From assembly GCA_008921705.1 (NCBI GenBank), contig VFFE01007570.1, forward strand, positions 644 through 64,643: DNA of 64,000 bases, given 5' to 3'. This document shows positions 12,200 through 24,402 of the stretch, piece after piece (the first letter of the stretch is position 1; each line of letters begins with the position of its first letter). Made by a program: the position numbers and the translations under genes. The notes beneath the pieces were generated by a model. It was not told the DNA's origin and did not search any database. It saw only the letters and a list, made by a program, of their open reading frames with translations. This DNA comes from Burhinus oedicnemus. Lineage: Eukaryota > Chordata > Aves > Charadriiformes > Burhinidae.

Positions 12200-14260
12200 G
12201 GTTAATGCTGCTCCAGAGTGACAGAAGGTGAACTTGCAGCTTTCTGTGGCAAGCTGCTAGAAATAACAGAAGTCCCTCAGAAACCCATGCCCACTCCAGC
12301 AGCCCCCTACTATGGGGAGGCAGGAAGAAACCGTCATTGATGGAGGTGGCTGAGAGGCGCTTGAAGGAGATGGCCGAGGGGAAGGTGAGGAGGAGCCCTG
12401 GTCTGGTGGCCTTTCTCTGCAGGAGTCAGGCATTTCCCAGGGCCCACCACAACCCCACCGTGGCACCGGCTTGAGACTTGGGGGGGCTTGTGCTTCCATG
12501 GCTGTTGATCGAATGCAATATGTAAACGGTCTGTTCATTTTATCTTTTCTTTTGCTGTGAAGGTGGAGTGATGGGAGTTTTATTATAGCACAACCGTTCT
12601 TTAGTAACGTAGTTAATGAGCTGTCAGGATTTCTGTAATAAACTTCTCTTTCAGAGTGATAAGTAATAACTTACTGCAAGATGAAGCGTTTTTTTAGTCA
12701 TTGCTCAGAAATGCGTTTTACCAATTTTGAGAAATAAACCTCATCTTTTTCAAGAGCCTTATCTCTCAGTAAAAACAGACTGTGGGACTTTCTCAGAGCA
12801 ACTGGGTGGTTTCTTTGAAATATGAATATAATTACTTCTTTTTACTTATAGTGAAAGTATGTGTGCTATAGAGTTGTAAAACTGTGGATGTAATTGGGAA
12901 ATCCTGGCTCATCAGTGCCATTCTTTCTGCCGTACACCATTTCTCTCTCCTCATGTGTGCTCCTCACAGGAAAACAACTAATCCTGGCCACCAGTAACTG
13001 GGAATGCATGGAGCTCTGGCCAGGACATGATGGTGCTTTACAGCAGAGCACAGTTGCTTGGCTTAACATTTTCTGAATTAGAAATTTACAATTTTGATTT
13101 CCCACCCTCACTCCCTTCCTTTCCAACATACATTGCCCACAACTGTGCTTAAAGGGGGCAGGGAGAGAAGATCATGTTATTTGTCATAAATAATTTTTCT
13201 GAAAGCACATTTCCTTTTGCAAACGATGTGCACACAGTTTACAGTCCATGACTTTAATAACTGTTTAAAGTTTTACAGTATGGATATACTTGAGCCGATT
13301 TTCATCCTAAGCTTTCTGCTGCCTTTCCAATTTTCATGCCTTATGGCTGGTCAGAGAAATCACGTGCTCGTGTTTCTTGTCCATGAGTTGACCCAGGTTT
13401 TATGGCCAGGAAAATTCCCTCTCTCGATTGCTGATCATACTCAGATGCTTTTTTAGTATTCCCGAAATGTGTCTGCAAATAGTAAAAGCACATTTTGAGG
13501 AAAGCTGCAAGTGCCTTTTTTGAATATTCACACAGGTTTCAGCAGGGCATTTAGATTCTGCACGCCTCTTGCAAAACACACAAAGTTTCCTGCATTAGTG
13601 TTCATGAATAAGCAAACACAAAAGGGCAACAAATGTCAACAAATCTGCATTACACCCAGCAGCGTATGAGCAGCGCCTCTTCCCGCTGCCCGTCCCCAGC
13701 TCCCGCGCTGGCAGACGGATGGTTGCATTGCTAACCTTGCCACCTTCCCTCTCAATTGCTGGGGATCCTTTCGGTTATTGCCTGCATCTTACTTACCGTG
13801 AATGAAGCAATATTTCTGCTGACTCTTCCAGTTCCCTCCCTCCAGGAGAGTGGCTGAGGAGCTGAGATGTTTTGCTTATGACCTCTGGTGGTAAAAGGGA
13901 GGCTCTACAAACCCATTATTTCCACCCAAAATGACCATGAAGAAAGCAGGCAGCCTTGTTTCCTATCAAGAATCAGGCTGTAGCTTAGCTGGGGATGGCT
14001 CTTTACCAAGCATCAAATTTCCCTTAAGTACGTCCTTACATGATATTGAGTTAATTGAATGAATGCAGTCATGCAAACAGCGTCATCGGCAGACACGTGC
14101 TGGGGGACGTAAGGAGCTGTACTTACTCACTTCTTTCCTGGAGCATCCGCAATGTTTTATTTTACTACGTCTCCTGCTCTAAAATAATATACTAAAAATT
14201 ATATGCTTTTTTAGCATTGAAGACTTTGTTTATAAAATTAAATTTATTTCTCATTTCCCA
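12200..14260. other. Non-coding unique sequence
   Basis: No gene is recognised. The region 13450-13640 is AT-rich and resembles conserved non-coding DNA by texture. A CTCF-like site lies at 13879-13891 on the minus strand. A minus-strand splice-donor-like GTAAGTAAG (13788-13796) has no matching coding exon. Confidence 0.5.
13879..13891 (-). promoter_or_regulatory. CTCF-like site (one mismatch)
   Basis: On the minus strand the bases read CCACCAGAGGTCA. The usual CTCF core is CCACYAGRGGGC, so one core G is replaced by T. A single-site match by eye has a high false-positive rate. Confidence 0.25.
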
Positions 14261-14264
14261 AGCA

Positions 14265-14515
14265 CTTTGCACCAGATAAGTCATTATCCCGTTTACACCT
14301 GCACAAACCTGTAGGCAGGGCAGAATCTGGCCAGATTTTGATTAACTAATGTGCAGAACCGTGGTGAAGTGTGTACATATGAGCTGTGCATTGACTAAGT
14401 ATATATAAATATTAACTGCATATTACAGAGGAGGAAGTTGTGGAAAATGGAAATCAAGTAACACATACAAATTTGCATAACAAAGGCAGCGCTGGATACA
14501 GGACAAGATATCTGC
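14265..14515 (-). mobile_element. MIR-like ancient SINE
   Basis: TTACAGAGGAGGAAG near 14425, followed by ATCAAGTAACACA and CAAAGGCAGCGCTGGATAC, follows the order of the reverse complement of MIR-type SINEs (cattttacagatgaggaaact...aagtaacttgcccaaggtcacacag..agtggcagagctggga). MIRs are tRNA-derived, RNA polymerase III-type retroposons mobilised by LINEs. The copy is strongly diverged, and the part before 14420 is uncertain. Confidence 0.4.
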
Positions 14516-14519
14516 AACC

Positions 14520-17500
14520 TACTCTTGACTTCAGACAGCTGTCACCTCAAAGCAACAACCAAACCATTGTCCTCCATTGTACCACCCCTAGCTACTGCCC
14601 CCATCTCCTGCCCAGGCTCTGGAGGTGGGTTGTTGTGTCTCTGTTGTCTGGTGGATTAAGTCTCAAGGTTTACTTGAGGGCAAAAAAGGGAAGGTTTTAC
14701 CCCTGCCCAAGCTGTGGGGCAGTTATCCCAGCCCCCACAGTGATAAGGCTGCTCCCTGATGGAGAAGGGGTTGAGGCGAGGCTCCATCTCCCTTCCAGTC
14801 CTCAAGCTGCATGGAAAATCACAAGGCAGGTTTTTTGCTAGAATCAAACAACCCTTTCCTAAGCTGCACAGCAAAAATGAGGTGTCACTTCCCAGACCCT
14901 CAGCAGTACAGCAAAATCCTCCCTCTGTGAAGTTCAATGTGGGAGAGACAGAACTAATGACACCAAAGGAAAGGGTTGAACTGCAGGAGTGTGCATTTCT
15001 CCTGCAGCGTCCTGCAAAGAAATTGGGTCACTGCGGTGAGTCTGACAGCAGGGCTTCACCCTGCCAAAGCGTGTCAGCCTACTTTTAGTCCTGTGTGCAT
15101 GTAGATCCTGCTAGTCTGTCCTTCGTTTTAAGCCCACTGACTTCACTGGGATCTTTCCTTTGCTTAAATCTTGGTGTTTTTCTGAGCTGGGGCAGCAAAG
15201 ATGGCTTTTTGAAGCTCTCAGTTTGTATTAATAAGGCTAGATGGTTTTGAAGTAGCCTTTTCAAAAGTTACTTTACAAATCTTCATCTTTTATTATCTGT
15301 GCCCTGAGAAAGGCAATATCATTTTGAGTGCGATGTGATATCAAAAGGGATGTCTGCAGTGGCAGCCACAGGAAGAGACATGCTTTCTTCTCTGAGAAGT
15401 CAGGGAATATACAATTTATTACCACGCTAAGCAATTAAATTGCATTTGGGAAGAGTTTCATTATAGATAGCAGACAAAGTCCTCTCAACAGATTGATATA
15501 ATGTCTACACCGTATTTCAGACATTTGGTTGAAGACAGTGCAATTCTGAACTCACTTTGGCGACTTGTTGGACCATACGTGCCCCAGTTTCAGCACCTTT
15601 GCACTAGGTTCCATGGACTCAGAGAAAGGGAGTTGCAGCCCAGATTCATGCCAGACCAGTACCTCCCACCTCATATCACTTCACACATGGAAGTGCCTGT
15701 CACTGGCCTTCCGTTGACCACAGAGATGATGATGGAGACAAGCCATTTACCAGGCACTTCAGTTACATGCATGAGTTTGAGTAGGATGAATCCAGCCACC
15801 CAGACTGAAGAGTCTACAGTTGTTACAGAAGAGAAGAGCTAAGAGACGAGCTCCATTAAGTGTGGGGTGGTAGAGAAGGGTGCTGGAGGATTTGAGGGCT
15901 TATCCAAGTGCACACAGGGAGTCTGGGTGAGAGCCAGGGATGAACACGTGGCTCCAGTGCCCTTGTCCTCAGAGAGTGTCTCAGAGAGGTGTGAAATGGG
16001 CAGCTGCAGTCTGACAGCTCTTTCTGGGACTGGCTGTCAGAAGGGGGGATGAAAAAAGCCATCAGAAGAGCAGAGACACCTAGCCAAGTGCCCATCTTTC
16101 CACTGGCTACCACTTCCAAAGCCAAGATGTTCATGGTAGAGGAAGTTTACCACATTTGTGTCAGACCTCTGAGATCTCCTACTGTGTCATTACCCTGCCA
16201 GAGTTTTGTCCCAGGGGCTTCATAGGCTTTGTACATTTAAAGTATCAACCATGGCTCTGTAACGAGACGGAAGGCTCCTTCCTCCTGGGTACATGCCACA
16301 GCATCCCGCAAAGCACAGGAGCAGGGTTTGTCACCTTGGTTCCACAGGCACATTGCATGGAAGCTCAAGTGTGTTGCAACACCAATGGGAGCCCTATATG
16401 ATGTCCCCTGTGGGACCATGGCCCACACAGTGGGTGTTGTCACAAACCTGGTGACTCAGCCCAGCCATGAACCAAAGTCTGTGCATAACAGGGCATTTAC
16501 AAAGGCTGAAACTAGGTCCAAGGTCTAAAGAGGGGAGGCCTGGGAGATCAGAGGCCAGACTCTGGTCAAAGAAAACTCACCCATTCATGCCCCATCCCAG
16601 CGCTGACAGTGTGAAGGCTCTTCCATGCAATGCCGCAGGGTCCGACTGCCACTGCTGTGCTGTTGCTCCTTTGGCGGCTGCCCTTGCACAGGCAGTGAGG
16701 TGGAGTAGGCAGGGTGACAGGGCCACTGCAATGGCATCTGCCATACTCTTCCATCAATGCCATGATGACGCTGTGCCACGGGGAGGATTTGGTCTCATTT
16801 TTTGGTTTCTCGCAGAGACAAGAAACCCTGCAGTTGCTCAGACACTTCCAAACCATCTTCCAGCTGGACAGAAGGGCCAGAGAAAGAACTTGCATTTTCT
16901 AATATGAAATAGTTATTTTGTCCTGAAGCAGAGGTATTCAGCTTCCTTCTTGAACTTGAAGCATTCAAGATGTTTTGAAGAGGAGAGTTTCAAAAACTTC
17001 ACCCAAAGATGAACAATAAAGTGAAATGAAAGTGCAGGAAATCCTTTGGTATTGCTGAGTTCAGATTTGACACCTCAAAAGAGTTTTAGGGGTGAGGAAA
17101 TGAGAGGAGGAGGGGAAAAAAGCCTGTTTTACATCTTTATGTGCAATATGGGAGGCACATGAAAATGCTCAAACCCAAAGACCATCAGCAGGTGTTAGGT
17201 ACTCATCAGACAGTGAGAGGAATGGAGCCAACTTTAGCAAGGAGCGGCTGATGTCCCCATGCTGGGCTGAAGGCCATGAGCAGAGACAGAGACAGGCAGC
17301 AAACTAAATTAGAAAACAAACTAACTGACCACTATTTGTGCACAGGCCACGCTACAGCCCTTGCAATGCCTCCCCCAAGTCTACCACCGTCTCAGCATGG
17401 GAAGCACAAAAAAGGGCACGAGGGAGACGAGGGCGAAAAGACAAGGACAAAGAAAAGAAGGGGGAGAGCAGCGTGCATCTCCCAGCAGAAACCAGCTTTC

Positions 17501-18500
17501 CTTTTCTCTGTATGCTTTTCCTATCTTAATGTACAAAGCTTGCGGCCAGTCGATTAGATCGCTCTCTCCCCCTTGCCATTTGTATGTCACTTCTCTGCTT
17601 ATCTCGGATCTTCCCCAGGGCAGGGAGTATATCTTCATGTACACAGTCTAGCTGCACTGCAACGCAGAGGTTAAGAAAAATAGGAAAGCGCTCACAGAGA
17701 GAAAACAGCGCAGAGATGTTTGGGGGTTTTGTGAACAATGGAAAAAAATAAACGATAGTGTCTGAACTTGTTACAGTTAACTGCATAAACATATTGAAAG
17801 TCTACTGCCCTGTGTGCTCTCATTATTCCCATGAACCTATTTCCCTAACCTCACTTACCCTACACAGCTAAGTATGGTGCCCTTTTACTGGAAATAAGCC
17901 CTGCCCCTGTCAATGTTGAGAAAGATCACTGTAATGCTTGCTGTAGGGGAAAGAGAGAGGAAAATCGGTGCCTGATGTGCTAGCAGACAGTAAAACTCGA
18001 GGGTCATAGGAAGCCACAAATCTGCCAGAGATGATTAATTCAGTGGAGAAGGTAGAAGCCTAAAAGTTTTTTCTGTTTCCTTTGTACTGCCAAATTTCTT
18101 TTTACTTGGTGCAAGGGACAAGATTGGATTAGGAGAGATGTCTGAAATGAGAGGTTCCAGGGCATGGGAGACACTAGGGTGCTGGGCTGTTGCAGGGCAG
18201 CATGCCACCGATCAGGACCTATTTGAGCATGGGTGACATGTGCCTGCCTGATATGTCACGCCTGTGTCCCATCCTGTGACGTGGCATGTTAGGTGATGTT
18301 AGATGCAGCCTTTTGGCTGATCCGACAGGAGTCATCTCCAATAGGAGCCAGGCTGTGGTGCTACTTTCCCCCCCCATCTCCAAATTCATGGTTTTACCTC
18401 TGTCTTTGGAGCAGCACAGAGATGAGCTGTGTGAGACTTGACAGGACAAACAAGGATGGAAAACTATTGCAAATACTAAGTTAGGCTGCAAGAAGCAAAT
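14520..18500. other. Non-coding; several overlapping spurious open frames
   Basis: Open frames of 100-146 codons occur around 14440-15088 and 16467-16907, on both strands over the same bases, which is what GC-richer non-coding DNA gives. None shows a recognisable domain, signal peptide or exon boundaries. A phrase near 15128 (CACTGACTTCACTGGGATC) belongs to a common sauropsid repeat texture also seen at 51740. Confidence 0.5.
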
Positions 18501-18506
18501 CTTAAG

Positions 18507-18527
18507 AATCCCACAGTCTGTGGGATT
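18507..18527. repeat. Perfect 10-bp palindrome with one central base
   Basis: The left arm AATCCCACAG (18507-18516) is the exact reverse complement of 18518-18527, with T18517 in the centre. It could be a dyad protein-binding site or chance. Confidence 0.8.
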
Positions 18528-18973
18528 TCTCAGTAACAGTATTTGTTAAGAGGGAGGGAACCTACATGTTTGGACCAAAACGATGTCTTAGTTGCTGACC
18601 ACTTTCTGGAAAATGAATAGCCTCCATCACACTGAATGCAACACTTCGCTGCCCCCTCATCTTCCCACCCTGTCTTCCCTCCATTACACGGCTTAAAAAA
18701 CACAGACATCTCCCTTTCGCTGTCAAGACCCTATGTAGCCCTGCCCCTGCAAATGTCCTTCTGGTCTTCCCTTCCCATCCCCTTACCCTGATAAAGCTCC
18801 ATTTCCCACTCTCGTTCTGCTGCCCTCCCTTTTGCAGCTCTTGATGCATGAAATAATAACCTCCAGAGAAAGCTCTTTGCATTCTCATCCTTTCCCATCA
18901 GGAAGCTCACTTCTGTCATGGACCTGACAAGTAGTGCAGTAATACGGTAGTAATAATACACTAGATTTTCAAG

Positions 18974-19002
18974 ATGTCCATGATGGACATATATATATAT
19001 AT
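18974..19002. repeat. Small palindrome plus (AT)n run
   Basis: ATGTCCAT (18974-18981) and ATGGACAT (18983-18990) are reverse complements around a single G. They run directly into alternating AT to about 19002. This is a low-melting, cruciform-prone spot. Confidence 0.75.
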
Positions 19003-22000
19003 GTAAATGCAGGAAAGCTGTCAGAAGGATGTAACCAAAAGGACGCAGGACATTCTTCTTCCTCCTCCTCTCCCTTCATCCGTTTCCCCCTGGTTTCTGC
19101 ATTGCCTCTTCATTTTGCCAGTGAACTCTTTTAACCAGGGACTCTATTTCTGTCACTGGAGAGTACTTAAAATAAAGATAATAACAGACCAAATACCAAA
19201 CAAGGAAGTTATTGAGTAACTGGTGAGAAACTGGGATGCAGAGTGAAGGCAAGGCTTCTCTACAGCTGTGGTGTCTCTGGCGGCAGTAAGGGAGCAGAGA
19301 AATACAGCAGCTGGATCTTAAACCCCCTCTCTGGCAGCTCTGGGCCCTCTCGAGAAAAGATCTTCATTGCAACCGCTTCCCATTCTTGTCTGTCACAGTG
19401 GGCTTCTGGCGAACCCCACACAAAACTGTTACTTTTATTATCCAGTAAGATAAAATGCTATATGTACAGCTTTCAAACTTGATTTTCTTTTAATGTCTCT
19501 AAGACCTAGCAAACTAACTTTTTGTGCATTTTTCTCATAATTTTCAGTGCATTTACAAATACACGATTCTCCTGGAGCACTGATCTAATAGAAGACAACT
19601 TTCTGCAAACAAGGATCTCAATTAGTGGAAACCCAACAGTGATCCAGATGTCACACAACAAATCTCTTGAAGGGCTGGGAATACAAATCTCACAATTTTT
19701 AGGCCCATAAGCTTTATCTATACTTAATGGAAACTGAAAAAGGGACTGACCGCAGCTTGGAAGCCAAGGGGCAGGCCGTGATTCATATCCAGGCAGCTAA
19801 ACTCCATGGCCTCTCCATGTCCCTTTCAAAAATCCCAAGTGTGGCCATGTCCAGACTCGTGCTGTGGTGGTCCCTTCACATCCTAACCTCTGACCTGCAC
19901 CCAGGCACTGTGTAGGGGACTGCTGCTTGACTTGACCAAACCTGTTTAGGGAAAATGCTACTGATAAGCTGCATGAACACACGGAGGAGTAGCGCTCAAA
20001 CTCGTGGCCTGACCCTGTTTAGTTTACCAGTGCAAACATGCCCTTGCATCTGTTCCCTAGCAAATGCTTTTTCTTATCCTTACTTTTTCTTGACAAGCTC
20101 ACACAGCATTTAGCCGTGCATCGACAGTGAGAGGCTCACATCCCAATCTGTCCAGCAGAGCCTGGAGAAAGTGCTATATTTTGAAGCAGATCTGTGCAAC
20201 ACGAAATCCTGCAGGATGCTACTGGCACACCAGCTTTCCCTTTGCTTCTCCAGACTGACTGAGAAGGCGTTCTCAGGCACACGAGGCTGAGCTCCCCAAA
20301 AGACCCAACAGCAGCATCCTTTGGATACAAACTCTGTCTGAGACAAACCATTTGTCAACCCACGACTTGTAGATATGTAGACACAAACAGAAGCAGAGGC
20401 ATATTTTGAAAATGTTATTCATAATAGAAGTGGCTGAAGAGACGATGCCCGTTCTTCTTCCCCTTCCTCCCCACGTGCATTCCTAAGCCAGGGTGCCGGT
20501 CTGCAAGTCTGCATCGGGCAAAAGAGCTGTCAGATGTGAGGCACACACAGCTGTGCTATGCTTTTACTTTTGAGTAAATGTAAATATGGTAACAACAGTA
20601 CTTTATAATGGACATTCTGGTTGCAAACAATTTCAACACCCTGAACTATAAAATGGTCAGAACAAACTTCAGGAATCTGACCATGCATGGGGGTAGGAAA
20701 ATGAATAGCTGGGAAGTGACCTCTGATGAAGTGTATCAAAACCTTGGATCCAAACCTCTCTGAATCTTTGACTGTGAACTGTCACACGTGGGCTGGCTTC
20801 TGGTGCCTCTGTTCTCCTGACTCTACAAACTGACAAATGCATTGATCTTCAAAGCAGAAGAAGCTGCTATGACTGACAAGTTTGACCTCTTCCACTCTGC
20901 TGGCCACAGAGTTTCACCACATAAAATATGCCCAGGAGGTAATTCTGTGTTGCTATTTGTAGGTATCCATGCAGGGAAGATCTGGTGTGTCATTTCTTGC
21001 ACAAAGTTTCAGCTGAGATGGGAAGAATTTGGCACTTTGTGCCTCTGTAATTTTGAGGTTAAATACCTTTCCTGAGTGCTAACAAGTACACATGCATTTA
21101 GCTTTGGATTCACAAAGACTGTGCGTAAACCTTTCTCCTGGGAAGGAAAGGGATATACCTGCGATACCAGGAGCCTGCCACCTGCCTGTCCATAGCAGGG
21201 ATCAGCTGAAGCTCACCACAGTCTTGCATGCACATGTTTCCTTTTGTGGAAAATACTAGTGGGGGAGGTAGGGTTAGTGGATTCCTGGGCACAAATGAAG
21301 GCACATAAATTTGAGACCCTCTACAAGACTTCCTAATTAAGAAAAACCTAAAGTAACATGGGCTTATGCAATATGTTTCAGTGTAATTGAGGAGCCTGAA
21401 GTAGTGAGGGTTTTGGTGGGTTACTCTATACAAGTTAGGTACCTTAATGAAACAAAGCCTCCCACTGCTTTCTGGTTTCTAGCAAAGAAAGCTCAGGAGT
21501 CCGAACTCAAAGGGTTCCTCAGAGTGCCGCATATCCCCGTGACTGGAGAACAGAAAATAGGACCAGGTCATACGCTGCATCTGCTCTGCAGTTTGGATGC
21601 AGCTCAGATGCAGCTCTTCCTATAATTTCCAGTTCATTCATTTATTACTTGCCATGATTGATTTCTGTGGTTATTTGTTCAGTCATGCGACAATAACTGA
21701 ATATAAGCTGGTTATTTGTCTGTTCTATATGCTATCTAATATGTAAGAAATGCCTTTACCTTTATGAAAGCTTAACAGGCATAGAGCATTGTTTATTAAA
21801 GCAGGGAGGAAAATAATGTTAGATTGGACGTGGAACGTGTTTGGGAAAAAAAGAGAGTTCTCCATTTACGAAAACTGAAGTCCTAGAATTGATATTATTC
21901 ATTTCATCTGAATAATTAAGCAGTAATGACCATGGCAGAGGATATTCCAGGCAATTAATGATCAGCCTGTGAGGAAGCTAAGGGACATTAGCCTCTGCTG

Positions 22001-22426
22001 GCTATTAGTCATTCAGATATTGCCATGTGCTGACTCTATTGCAGATACCTCCCATTTTTAAAATATAGATGCTAAATTTACACTAAAAGCATCCACAGTG
22101 TAATGACTGAAAGTGAGCCAGACATCTCTGCAACAATAGCAAGCAGGGTCAGTACTGTGATGGCCCAAAGACCTTTTGAGGATGTCTTGACTTCTGTTTG
22201 AGTCCTGATGGTCGATGGTGGAAGGGTGAGGAGGCACCTCCATGTTCTTCCAGTCCTCCTGGGTTCAAGGGGGTCCCCTCTCTGGGGTCTGCTTTATGCA
22301 CACTCGCCAGCATGAAGTGTCCTGAGAAGCAACTAGAAAGGGAATGTTGAGTGTTTTGTTTTACTTATGCATGAGTTTCAGGCCTTTAGGAAAGAAATAG
22401 GAGGAGGACGGAAGATACTTGGGACG
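19003..22426. other. Non-coding unique sequence
   Basis: No gene is recognised. The 21630-22060 part is AT-rich with several homeodomain-type ATTA/TAAT cores and looks like a candidate conserved element (listed separately). Other open frames are short and unremarkable. Confidence 0.5.
21880..22050. promoter_or_regulatory. Candidate conserved non-coding element
   Basis: About 170 bases hold clustered homeodomain-type cores (AATAATTAAG near 21912, GTAATGACC, CAATTAATGATC near 21952) and no repeat character. Such low-complexity-free, ATTA-rich unique stretches are common among vertebrate developmental enhancers. This is inference from texture only. Confidence 0.25.
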
Positions 22427-22463
22427 TTTGTATATGTATGTAATGTATACATACGTATACAAA
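22427..22463. repeat. 16-bp inverted repeat, 5-base loop
   Basis: TTTGTATATGTATGTA (22427-22442) pairs with 22448-22463 at 15 of 16 positions, and the exception is a T-G wobble. The loop is ATGTA. It is an AT-rich hairpin or cruciform candidate with no associated terminator or RNA gene context. Confidence 0.85.
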
Positions 22464-23421
22464 TATGAAATAGTGTATCCAACACCAAAAAAATCAAAGC
22501 ATTTGGATATTTTTTGGTAAAGAGTACTTGTAAGGGATATTTATTTAGGCTTTTCTTTTAATGAGAACTGGTTAACAGAGAACACCTTGATCTGCCTTTC
22601 TCCCAGCCTGCCCAGCCTCTTCCTTTTTCAGCCTCCTAAACTGCCCCAAGGCTGGTCACACAGCACAGAGGTTATGGCCAGAACAGATGAAATGGAGCTT
22701 CAAGATGCGTTTGAATAGTTTTGTCTCCACCACCATTTCAAACTGCAACCCCAGATGTTAGACAGAGACTAACTATGTGGGTTTATAGCACAACCAAGTG
22801 TAAAAAGCCACAGACCCCCAAATCTGCAACAATCAGTCTGAAGTGGGTAGACAGTAAAGGGTAGCAGAGAAGAAGGAACCAGAATAATAACTGGGTTTAT
22901 TTCAATGGCAGAAAAATTACTTTTTTCACTTTTTATTCTTGTTTTTCCTGGGGTAAGAAGGGGAATCAGGGTGGGTTTTTTTAATGAAGTTATATTCACA
23001 TTTGTTGCTAGTGTAATTTTGGTTCAGACGAAAGCAGTCTAATTCATGTAAGGTGGCTCTATTGCTTATCTGACTGGGCCACTTAAGAAAATAGTCTGGA
23101 GAGAATCAGGAAATTGTAGGAAAATGCACCTAAAGAGCACCTACCATTTCCATGGAAGATGGAATTCTTATATGCTGCAGAGTTTATTAATTTTGTTATA
23201 TATTACTATATCCTCAGGCCCCACGTATAATTTCTTTTTCATTGTAGAGAAAAACTGATGCCATCAGATCTAATGCAATGTTGGAGCAGTAGTGACAAAT
23301 TGTAAATACAACTTTTGCTCTGGCCCATGTTCTAAAGCTGCACCCAGATTTCACACCAAATTGGCCTATCCAGCTGTAAATCCATGGCCTACTGACAGGT
23401 TCCTCTGTAGTACTCCTCTAG

Positions 23422-23511
23422 CTTTTTATTTTTCTTTTTTTTTTAACCATTCTCAAAAAAATGAATAAAAGAAGAAAAGAGAAAAAAAAAAAAGCAAAAA
23501 AAGCAAAGAAA
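23422..23511. repeat. T-rich tract followed by A-rich tract
   Basis: A T-rich run (23422-23444) is followed after 10 bases by an A-rich purine run to about 23511, including A12 at 23482-23493. The two halves can pair loosely. It may be two independent simple repeats. Confidence 0.8.
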
Positions 23512-24027
23512 TCTGTTCCTAGAAGGGCAAACCAGAACAAGCCCTACTTGTGGCTCTCTCCACCCCTGAACAGACGTTACTAAAGTGTTTGCAAGCAGAA
23601 AATGAGCAGCAGGTTATAAACGGGCAGCTTGGTCTGCTAGTGCCATGGTGGGACAATACTGAGCTCAGCTCTGGAAATACCCCATGCTGCATTTGCCATT
23701 TGCCGAGGCTCTGATCTTTTGATCTTGGTGTCCAGAGAAGCTGTCCAGGTCATAATTTCTTAAAAGGGTCACATCTAATACATGGGATTTGGGAAGATGA
23801 GGGACTAAGGGAACTGGCCATGAAGTTTCAGAAGAAAACAGCTAGAAGGAGGAGGACATGGAAGCTCAGTCTGACCTTACCAACCCTGTGAAGTCAGCTG
23901 CCCTGTGTCCCTCTCTGGTTTAATTAAGGCTGGTAAAATATGCTTGCTTCAGCCCAAATCTTCTCTCTTGGTCCTTACTGCTGTGATGAGTGCAATGAAA
24001 ACACTCAAGCTATTTTGTTCCCTCATT

Positions 24028-24041
24028 AAAAAAAAAAAAAA
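24028..24041. repeat. Poly-A run (A14)
   Basis: Fourteen consecutive A residues. No retrocopy is recognised on the left, although AATGAAAACACTCAAG precedes it. Confidence 0.9.
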
Positions 24042-24388
24042 GCGCTTACTTTTAATGGGTAATAATTTTGCAGCTGGTTGAGTTTCCCTGGCAATTAGAT
24101 TTATCCTCCTTAGAGTTTTTTGTACTACTCATATTTTCATAGTCTCTAGTTTGACAGCCTAAGTGTTCAGAGCAGCTTCTCCTGGCCAAGCTACTCATTG
24201 GTCTGTTACCTTTGGGTCTACAAACTAATTCCTGAGAAGAAATCACCTCAGCCTTCATCCTTTCTTTTCTTGCTCTTTTTACGGTAAGGTTAAAACACTC
24301 AAAGCATTCGTATATTTTCCTTATTTATTATTACAAAGAATAAATTAATTTCAGATTCATTTAGAAAAAGATGCAGTAGATGCCTTGT

Positions 24389-24402
24389 CCACAAGAGGGC
24401 AG
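24389..24402 (+). promoter_or_regulatory. CTCF-like site
   Basis: CCACAAGAGGGCAG matches the CTCF core CCACYAGRGGGCRS at all positions but one (A where C or T is usual). CTCF organises chromatin loops and insulators in vertebrates. This is a motif-only call. Confidence 0.4.

Noticed and set aside
16467..16907. 146-codon plus frame with a 109-codon frame on the opposite strand
   Set aside because: Open on both strands over GC-richer DNA, no family resemblance, no promoter or splice structure.
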